NCBI RefSeq assembly: GCF_001632365.1
Contig: NW_024468557.1
Location: forward strand, 62,001-126,000
Direction of reading: 5' to 3'
DNA length: 64,000 bases
Source of the DNA: Laetiporus sulphureus 93-53
Lineage: Eukaryota > Basidiomycota > Agaricomycetes > Polyporales > Laetiporaceae
Numbering within the stretch: the first letter of the stretch is position 1; the number at the start of each line of letters is the position of its first letter. Made by a program: the position numbers and the translations under genes. Of the stretch, positions 52,171-62,495 are shown one piece after another. The notes below the pieces were generated by a model, which was not told the DNA's origin, did no database searches, and saw nothing but the letters and a program-made list of their open reading frames with translations.

Positions 52171-52726
52171 TTGTTGAACTATCTGGACTTTCTGCTGTCG
52201 ACCTTCATGATGGACCCCGGTTGAACAAGATGGACCCTGGCTAAACTGAGATTGAAGGGACCCTGTTGTAGCGTTTGGACTTTATGCTACGTTCATATCT
52301 GCGGGATGCGTAGCGATTCCCGCGTTCGTTTACTGCCTATCCCTGGGCCTACGCTATAGCTGTCTCAGTGTTAGTCCGTACATCCAAGGCGATATATGTG
52401 CATACTTCTCGCACCTGTAATATTTATCACGCTGTGTGCTGGTCGAGGAATATAAAGCGTCATTTGCGTTTCATTGCGCAGGAAAATGCGCAGAAGCAGT
52501 TCCAAAGTACTGGCCTGCATTGGGATAAGCTGTCAATCGAAGGAGGGAGTATATGCGCACTCCAATTGAGGTCGTCATCGTCGATAGCATTGGCTGCGTT
52601 GGCAACCAGTAACCTCAGACGCTCGTCGTGTCGTGCCGTGATGCGTGCCGTGATGCGAGATGTCACGCGCTACGCCTTGCTAAGCGCTGAAATGCAGTCT
52701 TGCAAGCAATGCGCGAGCTTTTGACG
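52171..52726. other. Intergenic region upstream of RSC9 with short repeats
   Basis: 556 bp of 3' UTR plus promoter. Two imperfect copies of GATGGACCCyGGyT occur at about 52209-52245 in the 3' UTR side. A perfect 12-bp tandem, GTGCCGTGATGC twice, lies at 52633-52656, about 70 bp before the RSC9 ATG. No gene. Confidence 0.4.
52633..52656. repeat. 12-bp tandem repeat near RSC9 start
   Basis: GTGCCGTGATGC is repeated twice without a gap at 52633-52644 and 52645-52656, 71 bp upstream of the ATG at 52727. It may be a promoter/5' UTR element or a simple slippage duplication. Confidence 0.55.
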
Positions 52727-54792
52727 ATGGCCACATCGGTGTATGCTACCGGCTCCTCCATCCAGCGGACAGGCTCCGCGGCACCGTACAGATCGACTTA
52801 CACACCTCAAACAGCTGCCACCCCCTCAAGACCTACCATCACCGATGATTATGAGCGTAAGTGTTAATCGTAATGCATCGATCATAGGTTGAATCTAACT
52901 CTTTTGATCCAGGATGGTACACCGAATCCACCCCAAACAATCGCATGCTCCTCTCCCTGCGTTCTGGTATAGATACTGAGATTTCGTGGGCTCTCGACCG
53001 TCTTTGTCGACTATGCAACAACGAGCAGTTCCTCCTGCGAGCCATCCCAGGTCTCGCCGACGCGCTCTTCGAATGGCCTGTGTGGTACGTCGAAGTAGGT
53101 GCGAAGCAGTGCGCCGCCATGGCGCGTCTGTTCGCACTGCCAACCGAGTACGAGCGCAGACGTAGGCATGCGCTCGAGTCGATCTTCATTCTCAGGAACG
53201 CGGCGATGAACGAGCCAAACGCGCAGATGCTCACGAACCACACGAGCACGCGGGCAGTCATCCTGTTCGCACTGCACAACATCCGCACGGACTGCGACAC
53301 GAACGTAGAATTTATGCTGTACATTATCGAGCTCATGCAGGCGATCTCGCCCGGGCTGATGCTCCCTCCGCCCGACTCGCCTCCCCTGGCGATCCCGGTG
53401 CAGCCATTGCAGAACGTCATACAGGAGTCGTCGAACCGCTCGCTCATCCTGGCTTCCATGACCACATTGTACATTCTGATGTCCCACCCCGCGAATGCGT
53501 GCTATCTACAAGAGGACGCGCCTGCGCTGGAAGCTGCTGTGAAGTACCTCCCGCTGATGGTGGACAAGGACCTGCTGGATGCCTCTCTGAACTACCTCTA
53601 CGCGCACTTTTCATATCCGCCGATGTCTAAGGCCTTCCTGCTTCACCCGAAGATGCCAGGCACCCTCAGGCTATTAGTATCTCTCCTGATCTCGGAACAG
53701 GTGGAGGAGATACATTCCATCGATATTGGTGGGCCGGTTCACACCGTCCCTGCTGAGACTACGGCTGAGCGGAACCATGAATTGACGAAGGAGGAGCTGG
53801 ACAGACTGTTGCCGCTACCCGAACCGACGCGATGCTTTGAATGGTAATGCCCTCTCTTTATTGCTGGAAGTGCATGACATGCTGAGCATCTTCTCCATAG
53901 GATGAAGGCGATGTTCGTAGCGAAGGCTGACGGGGAGCTGACACAGGTGGACTTTTGGAACCTGTACAAGGATGTCTTTGCTCCTCATCAGGAGCGCTAT
54001 CAGCTGCTGGTAGCCTCGGATGTCATCAAGAACGTCAATGTTGTTTTCCCACAGGCTCAGGCGATGGTTCTCCCAGGGCCTCCGCAGCGCTTTGTCGTAC
54101 GGGGCGTCGACCGGCGGAAAGATACATCAGCGAATGAGCGTTTCAAGTGCCGCTGGAATCGTTCGCAGTGTGAATTTCCACCGTTCAACAATGCAAGTGA
54201 GCTCTACGAGCACGTCCTCAATGAGCATATCAATGCTGCCGATAGTGATCGCGTGGAATGCATCTGGGCGACGTGTCAGCACTCGGCCTCAAGAGTGCAC
54301 ATTCGTGGACACGTCCTCACTCACCTACCAAGCACTCAGCCAACCCCCCGAGATCCTTCCCAATCAGAATTGATCACCCTTCCATCCCCTGACTATCCAC
54401 ACCCCGTGCCCGACCCCACCGTCCGGCCAGTCCCTCCTCTCCGCTCAGCCAAAATCACGTACAAGCGCCCCGTTGTCGACCCGCCAAACACCTCGCTCAC
54501 GGCGCTGCTCTGCATCCGGGTGTTGTTTCGCGCGTCGTTTGCCTCTTCAGATGCTGCACCAAGGGCGGACGAGGATCATTTTGGCTTTCCGGGGATTGTG
54601 GAGGAGTCGGAGGACCATGAGGGAGCGGTGGCAAGGAGTGCGGGAAATGATAGGGAGAGGGAAGGCGAGCGAAGGGGACGCAAGGCGTTCATTGGAGTGA
54701 GGCACTTGATGGAGGGGGTGAGGATACGGGACGAAGCATTGATGGGTTGGATCACCGAGATGGTGGACGCGGGGATTGATGGGACGACATAG
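52727..54792 (+). CDS. RSC9: RSC chromatin-remodelling complex subunit Rsc9-like
   Basis: Nuclear subunit of the RSC/PBAF-type SWI/SNF remodeller (ARID2 relative). ATG 52727 gives MATSVYATGSSIQRTGSAAP, joined by an intron (about 52860-52913, codon C/GA) to RWYTESTPNNRMLLSLRSG. The armadillo-like helical body follows: GIDTEISWALDRLCRLCNNE, LADALFEWPVWYVEVGAKQ, RRRHALESIFILRNAAMN, NVEFMLYIIELMQAI, RSLILASMTTLYILMSHPAN and LLDASLNYLYAHF. After an intron near 53847-53901 comes an RFX-type segment, MKAMFVAKADGELTQVDFWN and LYKDVFAPHQERYQLLVASD. C2H2-like zinc-finger residues follow: FKCRWNRSQCEFPPFNNASE, LYEHVLNEHI and VECIWATCQHS with HVLTH. The N-terminal ARID domain of yeast Rsc9 is not present. 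It ends MVDAGIDGTT at 54792. The best match is the Rsc9 family of basidiomycetes. Confidence 0.82.
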
Positions 54793-55049
54793 TCATAGTG
54801 GGGAATGGTTTCGGACATCATCATACCGAATTGCGGGCGAGCAACGCGCGTTGTCTGTGGAGATCGGTCAAAAGCATACTGTTATGAGCCCTGCGCTTTA
54901 AGTACACGACTATGAGCGAGTATGATACCCATGTATGTAGTCTAGACTTAACGTGTGTACCGTTTACGATCTCGCGTCGATCGTGTTACTATGATGGCGT
55001 CCCGAGTTTACCCACGCAACATTGAGCACGTACCCTGTGCTTTTGCTTC

Positions 55050-57702
55050 ATGTCACTCCTATCGCTCCAGCGGGACGCGTCTTTAACCTCGAAGTTCATC
55101 TCAACATACACAAAGCTATTCAGCGTGAGCTCTTCTCACTCAAGGCTCGCGTTCCGCTCGTGGCGTAATGATATACTCACACTTGAACCGCACGAACACA
55201 GGGCCTCACGCCAGAGCAAATCGCTCCGAACCAGGATGATGCGAAGTTTTGGTCCAGCCTCCTCGAGCTAGGCGTGGATGCGGACTTTCTCATCCTTAAG
55301 CTGAACGAGGTCAACAAGGAGGACTGTCTAGGAGCTCTGAAGGTTCGTGTCACTCTCCCTCCCTCCACTCGACCTCACCCGCCGCTCCAGTAGCCGATCC
55401 TGAATCGTCTTGTCCTCGCCTGCATAAGACATGCGCGGACAGGTGCAGACAATGACGCGAAAAAGACGCACGCGGTGGAGACGCTTTCGATATTGAGCCG
55501 ATGCATATTGAGGAAGAACCTCGCGGGGTGGGAGGTCATGGAGATATTTGCGGGTGGGGTGAACGAGAGTGACAAAGTGTTCGACGTAGGTGCTATGTGA
55601 TGTTTGCATCAGCAGAGGACCAATTAAGGACCTGTAGGAGCTGACGTCTATGATTGACGAGATTATGGGAGATGGCTTTGCTCCGGGTACGAAGGCTACC
55701 TAAACTTTACTTTGGCACGCACTCATCTATATTCGTGCCAGTCAGTCTCAAACATCAGGTTTTACAGCTGGCTGTCATATTCGTGTCTGGAATCAGCCAG
55801 CTCAGCCCAGGAGCTTACTTCCTTCGACGCGACCTCTTCCCCTGCATCGTAACTGTGCGCCTCCCTTTTCCTACAGGTCATGATGACCTCTCATATCTTC
55901 CACGCAGATCATAACCTCCCAAGAAACCGAGCAGTACACCTTCGAGGCAGCGCTGCTCCTCTCTCTCCTCGCCAACTTCCACAAGTCGGACGCGGCGAAA
56001 CTCAACCCGTACCTGCGATGCATCAGAGAGACCGACAACCACGAGCTGATGCACAAGATCTGCTGGGCGTCCAACTTTGCGGCTGATGCTGTGGTGAAGT
56101 GCGTCTGCCTTATCCTATCTTAACATGGTCGCTGATGAAATGCAACGGGACAGGACATACCAGTCAATTTCAGACGATTCGCCTCCTACGTTACAGTCGA
56201 CGTTTGGCTCGTGGCTATATGCGTTACGACCAGACAGGGCACTGGCAGCTACACCAGTCGATCCTCCCAAGGAGCTGTTCAAGGACCAGTAAGCAACCGC
56301 ACCGCCTCACATCACGTCCACATTCACTGAACGGGTACATTATGGAAGACCGATCGAAGCATGCGTCATCCTCCTCCCCATCTTCGAGTTCTTGAGCGTC
56401 AACAGCACCTTCCACACTGTCTTCACCGAGCCACTCCGGAACGAATCTCTGGAAGAGCATTCCAGCGCTGGCACGAAGGTCGCTCCCCTGCCGTACACGC
56501 TGCTCACTCTGTTCTCGTATTTGCTGACACATGCATCGTCGACACACTCTTCTCGCGCCATTGCCTATGCAAATCTCGCGTTGAGCATCTTACTCGTTAT
56601 GGCGGAGAGCCGGGTGGTATTGCAGACACTTTGCGAGGCGAAGGAGGCCGATGTCAGGTTGTGTCAGCAGGTATATTCCTCAACAGATCGAGGATGATAT
56701 TGATCTGATGCAGTTCTTACAGAGATTACCGCTATTACCGGCCACGCCCCCTCGAGCGCCCATTTGTGCCTTGCTGGATTGTTGTGTGCTTTGGCTTCGA
56801 CATAACCTGCATAAACGGCTGGAAGTGTATGCCTACGTGTAGGTGTGCCCTTGGTAGCTGTCACGTCCGTCCATATCTGACATATAGCACATAGCAAGTG
56901 CGTCAGAATATGCCATCGTGTACTATGGTATCTGCAGAACCAGCGCACCCGACTTGGTATGTCAATAAGCCCATCCGACTGCAAGCTGACTGAGGGAGTT
57001 GTCTGCCGCAGAGTATCACTGGCAGGAGCTGTGGAAGGCCCTCGTCGGGCTGCTGGACTTCTTGGCGAACAAGCTGGACAGCCTGATAACAACCGGAGGC
57101 ATCGAGCAGCTTGTGCACGAGGTACCGAATCATTTGCCGATGCATTTGACAGCATGTGTTGAGTTGTGACGACAGACATTGCTGCTGATCGACCTCGCTC
57201 TTTGCCGTTCGAGTGGATATTTGCCAACACCTGCAGCGATCCACGAGCTAGTGGTGAGTCCGCGTCCGTATATGAGTGTCTCTGCACCGTGTGAACGCTG
57301 CGCAGTACGAAGTCGTTCACTCCGCTCCCACCTTCCGCAAACAACAGACGCTCTTGGACAAGCTCGCCCTCCCCAAGTCCATAACACGAGCCAGGCTCGC
57401 CGCTGAGAGCCCCGCGACTGAAGCCCTCACCAACATCCTATCTGTGACGGACCATTACGAAGGCAAAGTCACTATGGCTGGCGCGGCGTCAGCGAGGAGT
57501 GCGTTGAGGGTCGTCGCGAAGGAGATTGAGAAAGATGGGTTAATTTATCGGACGGACTTGCACAAAGAGGAGCCTATGTGAGTGTGTGTTCTGTGTGAAG
57601 CGGTCGGTCGCTAATGAGCGGGCGATGAGCAGCAAACAGTCTGAGGATGTTGTTGGGTTCATTCGGTATGCTTACATGGATGGGCTGGCGCTGATGCCAT
57701 AA
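55050..57702 (+). CDS. ARMH3-like (DUF1741) armadillo-fold protein
   Basis: Orthologue-type of human ARMH3 (C10orf76), a cytosolic armadillo-like protein that binds PI4KB and acts at Golgi/secretory membranes; fungal members are poorly studied. ATG 55050 gives MSLLSLQRDASLTSKFISTY. Main pieces, joined by short introns: DDAKFWSSLLELGVDADFLI, LKLNEVNKEDCLGALK/PILNRLVLACIRHAR, THAVETLSILSRCILRKNL, ELTSMIDEIMGDGFAP, SLKHQVLQLAVIFVSGISQL, SPGAYFLRRDLFPCIVT, QYTFEAALLLSLLANFHKSD, TLQSTFGSWLYALRPDRALA, PIEACVILLPIFEFLSVNS, LPLLPATPPRAPICALLDCC, RVLWYLQNQRTRLEYHWQEL, WKALVGLLDFLANKLDSL and YEVVHSAPTFRKQQTLLDKL. It ends YAYMDGLALMP at 57702. More than ten exons. The intron 55343-55393 uses a CAGTAG double acceptor where only the downstream choice avoids an in-frame stop. 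Confidence 0.85.
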
Positions 57703-58495
57703 GGTGTGGTCTCGTGATCACCAATTACCGACGATGTTTGTGCCATTCTCTGGGCTTGCTATTCCCGCGATTCTGCCGCCTTATTTTCGTCCATGGGGTG
57801 TTCTCTCGGTCTTAACCACGCGAAGGCTATGAATCTGTACAGGGGAAAGTGTTAATTAGAACTGTTACCGTTTCTGTCAAAAAGCTTCAGCGAGCAAGCG
57901 GAGGCATGCAAGCAGCGTGTGTGCGCCGAATTCTAAACATAATCAGACATCCAGCGATGGAACGCCCGATGCCACGAACATAACCTCGGACATAAAAGGA
58001 TCGTCCCGCACCATAATTGGACGGAAACGCGGGGAACGGCTGGAACCGAGTCAGGGCAACGTGAAAAAATTATTTTCGTCTGAGGCGCCCGCCTACCTCC
58101 GTTAGCTTCCGCTGTGAGTTGGTCCCTTGTTTGTCATATATCCGCTTAGTGCACATGCGCAGCTACCTCGCGCATGCCTCGAAGATAACGCGCTGCATTT
58201 TTTGTCTTCTTTACTGTGCACAGCACCGAATATGGGCGGTTGTTAGGCTTTAGACTTTTGAGCGAACTCGGGGCACGGACGGGCGCCTACTGTAGATCGG
58301 GGAGGACGCGGTCGCGTCACTAAGAAAGTGGCTGAACCGAGGCGGGGATACGATAAGAGTTGACTGTAACCTCTTACTCGGTGAATGGCTCGGTGAATAC
58401 ACGATTTTCATATCTTCCCACTCGCGTGAGCTCCTCCTTGTTCCCTTCCCCATCGCGCCCGCTATTTCTCCGTACGTACGCGGTCGCCGTCCACA
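57703..58495. other. Intergenic region upstream of the glycine decarboxylase gene
   Basis: 793 bp between same-strand genes. It holds the ARMH3-like 3' UTR and the P-protein promoter. The short frame 57917-58105 has no family match. A pyrimidine-rich tract (58425-58475) precedes the ATG at 58496. Confidence 0.4.
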
Positions 58496-61400
58496 ATGGC
58501 GGCCCTGCGATATGCTGCGCGCCTCGCAAAGGTGCAGGCAGCCTCTGCGCCTCGACATGGTTGCACCTTCAACTGGACGTTTGCGCGGCGGTGTCTTGCA
58601 ACGGCGAACACACCCACGTCTCTGCTCTCGTCGTTGGACACGTTCGCCGATCGTCACATTGGTCCTGGTGAGAGTGAGGTCTCGCACATGCTCTCGCAAC
58701 TGGGGTATGATTCTATGGACGCGTTCGTTGCGGAGACTGTCCCATCCAAGATCAGAGTCGCGTCAGACTCGGTCAGCGATGCGTCCATTCCGTCTCTTAG
58801 CGAGTCCGAGCTGTATCGGAGGGCGCGTGAGCTCGCCACAGCGAACAAGCCCTTCAAGAGCTACATTGGTATGGGCTATCACAACGCGGTCGTTCCCCCG
58901 GTAATTCTGCGTAATGTATGCGCTACGTCGTTGGTTGTTGCACGCCAAATAAAATGTCTGAATTCTTGAACCGCGCAGGTTATGGAAAGTCCTGCTTGGT
59001 ACACGCCTTATACTCCCTACCAGCCGGAGATTTCTCAAGGTGCGATATTGATATTGACTGTATAAATGCGCGTTGATATTAACTGTCTTCGTACCAGGTC
59101 GTCTGGAGTCGCTCGTGAACTTCCAAACAATGGTCATGTCGCTAACATTCATGGATATCGCTAACGCGTCTCTCCTGGATGAGGCAACGGCAGCGGCAGA
59201 AGGCATGGCAATGGCATATGTCAACACGAACCACAAGAAGCACACATTCCTGGTTGACAATGGTGTCCTCCCTCAGACTATCTCGGTACTCCGGACTCGC
59301 GCGAAAGGTTTTGGCATCCATCTCGTCATCGGCGACGTCTCCGCGTCTCTCAAGAATGAATCGCTCGTTTCGGACCTCTGCGGCGTGCTCGTGCAGTACC
59401 CGGACGTGAACGGTAGCATCAAGGATTTCGGCAGCATCGCGGATTCTGTACACAGTTCAGGCGCGCTATTGGTGTGTGCGAGCGACCTGCTCGCGCTCAC
59501 TATGCTTAAACCGCCAGGCGAGTGGGGCGCGGACATTGTCCTCGGCAATTCGGGTCGCTTCGGTGTTCCTGCTGGTTACGGCGGCCCACACGGCGCGTTC
59601 TTCGCGTGCACGGACAAGCTCAAGCGCAAGATGCCCGGGAGGCTGATTGGCAGGAGCAAGGACAAGTACGGCAACCCTGCGTACCGTCTTGCTCTTCAGA
59701 GTAAGCAAGCTGCCAGAGCTACAGATGTATGATTAAACCTTGCCGTTCAGCCCGTGAACAACACATCCGTCGTGAGAAGGCCACCAGCAACATCTGCACC
59801 AGCCAGGCTCTGCTCGCCAACATGGCTGCGATGTACGCTGTCTACCACGGCCCTGACGGTCTCAAGCGCATCGCACAGAAGGTTCACGCGCTCGCGCAGA
59901 TTCTCAAGTCGCAGGTCGAGCAGTTCGGTTATAAAGCTATCAACACGGAGTTCTTCGACACGCTCACATTCGATGTCACTGGGGCGGCCAAGTCTGCAGA
60001 GACCGTCCACGCCGCCTCCCTCGTCGCAGGAGTCAACCTCCGCCGGGTGGACGAGAAGCACGTCGGCGTGACCCTCGACGAGAGCGTCTCATCCGAGGAT
60101 GTCCTCGCGCTCATCAACGTCTTCGCCTCCGCTACCTCCTCATCACCCGTCTCCCCCTCTGTGCTCGCTGAGCCGTCCACCAGTGCGATCCCGCAGGCGC
60201 TCCAACGCACGTCGGCATTCCTCCCACACCCCGTGTTCAACGCGCACCATTCGGAGACGGAGATGTTGCGGTACATCTATCACCTGCAGTCGAAGGACCT
60301 CGGCCTCGAGCACGCGATGATCCCGCTCGGGAGTTGCACGATGAAGCTGAACAGTACGAGTAGCATGATCCCGCTGACGTGGCCCGAATTTGGGAACGTG
60401 CATCCGTTCGCGCCATTGGATCAGGTTAAAGGATACTTGCAGCTCATCAAGGTTAGTCACTTTGGCCATTTTAGAGGGGAGAAGATACGACGACTTGCTG
60501 TCTTGATAGGAATTGGAATCGGACCTGTGCAAGATTACGGGCTTCCATGCGTGCTCGGTGCAGCCCAACTCCGGCGCAGCGGGAGAGTACACTGGTTTGT
60601 CCGTTATTCGGGCCTACCATGAGTCGCGTGGAGAGGGTCACCGTGACATATGTTTGATCCCCGTCAGTGCGCACGGCACAAACCCTGCGGTGGGCTGTTT
60701 TCTTATTAATTTGATCGGGCGGAAGCTGAGGATTGTGTATTTGCTAGTCCGCTATGATGGCCGGCCTCAAAGTCGTTCCAATCAAAACGCTGCATGATGG
60801 TAGTCTCGATCTCGAGGATCTCAAGGCCAAGGCTGAGAAGCACAAGGACAACCTAGCTGCATTCATGGTGCGCTTAAACTGATAGGCTATTCATCTATTG
60901 TCAGGCTGCTAATGCGTGCGTCAGATTACGTATCCGTCTACTTACGGTGTATTCGAGGATGGCGTGCAAGACGTCAGTATTGTACACGGTTCCTTTACGA
61001 AGAGTTTTTCTGAAAATCGTTGGTGCAGGCTTGCAAGATCATCCACGAAAATGGCGGTCAGGTCTACCTCGATGGTTCGTATAATTTCGCCAGTCGATCG
61101 GCACGGTGATTTTACTCACAATTCGCTTATAGGTGCCAACCTCAATGCGCAAATCGGCCTCACGAACCCTGCCACTTGTGGTGGTGATGTCTGCCACCTG
61201 AATCTCCACAAGACATTCGCTATGTACGCACATTCTCTGGCTCAAAATTCACCGGCTTACATGACTGCGTAACAGCCCTCATGGTGGAGGTGGACCCGGC
61301 GTCGGGTACGTCGGTCGCCTCCAAAAGACAACCGGGTGCTAACCTTTTCACAGACCCATCTGCGTCTCAGAGCACCTCGCGCCATTCCTCCCAGGCCACC

Positions 61401-62351
61401 CAGTCGTCCCTACCGGCGGCAGCAAAGCCATCAATGCCGTGTCAGCCGCGCAATACGGAAGTGCCTCCATCCTGCTCATCTCGTGGGCGTACATCAAGAT
61501 GCTCGGCGGCAGCGGTCTCTCGTCCGCCTCTAAGATCGCCCTGCTGAACGCAAATTACATGGCGCACCGTCTGTCCGAGCACTACAACCTGCGATTCAAG
61601 AACGGCAACGGTCGAGTGGCGCACGAGTTGCTAATCGACCTTGCCGAATTCGACAAGGCTGCTAGGATCCAGGTGACCGACTTTGCTAAGCGGCTGCAAG
61701 TGCGTAGGATTATTCTAAGAGTTTGATTTCTGGACTGATAGACAGCTCCTTGTAGGATTACGGCTTCCACCCGCCGACATGTTCTTGGCCCATCTCAACG
61801 TGCATGCTTATTGAGCCTACTGAGTCTGAGCCCTTGGCGGAGATTGACAGGTTTGGGAGATGACAGTCGTTGTGTCAACACAGCTGATCCCTCTGCTCAG
61901 GTTCTGCGATGCGATGATTCAGATCCGCCAGGAAGTGGAAGATATCATTACGGGCAAGCAACCCAAAGAGAACAACGTTCTGAAGAACGCTCCTCACCCA
62001 ATATCTGTCATCGCTTTCGAAGACTCAAAATGGGACCGGTAAGCAATCTTCACAAGTAATTACTTCAGCAATAGGGCTGATGCCCTCCCCCTAGTCCATA
62101 CAGCCGGTATATTGCAGCGTTCCCCGTGCCATCACTTCTGGAGAAGAAGTTCTGGCCTACGGTCTCAAGAGTAGACGACGGTAAGCATCATTCTTCCCTC
62201 GTGACGCTTAGATAGTATTCTCAACGTCCCTCCAGCCTACGGTGACCTCCATCTGATTGTGAGTGTCTGCTGTTCCGTCCCTTGAATGTGGTGCTAACTT
62301 CGTCCACAGTGCGACTGCCCTTCCGTCGAAGAGTCGGCATCGTCCGTTTGA
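58496..62351 (+). CDS. GCV2: Glycine dehydrogenase (decarboxylating), P-protein of the glycine cleavage system
   Basis: Mitochondrial PLP enzyme that decarboxylates glycine and passes the aminomethyl group to H-protein; about 1,000 residues. The N-terminus [20 protein letters not shown] is a matrix-targeting peptide (Arg/Ala-rich, no acidic residues). Then come [146 protein letters not shown] and [20 protein letters not shown]. The C-terminal half has [71 protein letters not shown] and [20 protein letters not shown], whose Lys binds PLP. It ends [13 protein letters not shown] at 62351. About 15 introns. A 30-nt exon (61276-61305) carries [10 protein letters not shown]. Regulation is not evident from sequence. 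Confidence 0.96.
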
Positions 62352-62495
62352 GTCATCTGAACGTCCCACGTGTCGGGGGACATGATACCCCTCAACGGAC
62401 CCGTAGACGCGTGACGTTCAACCGCACGCAACATCTGTAGGATTCATCGACTCCATGTACCGTAATAATAGCATAGACATGGCTTTTGGGTAGAT

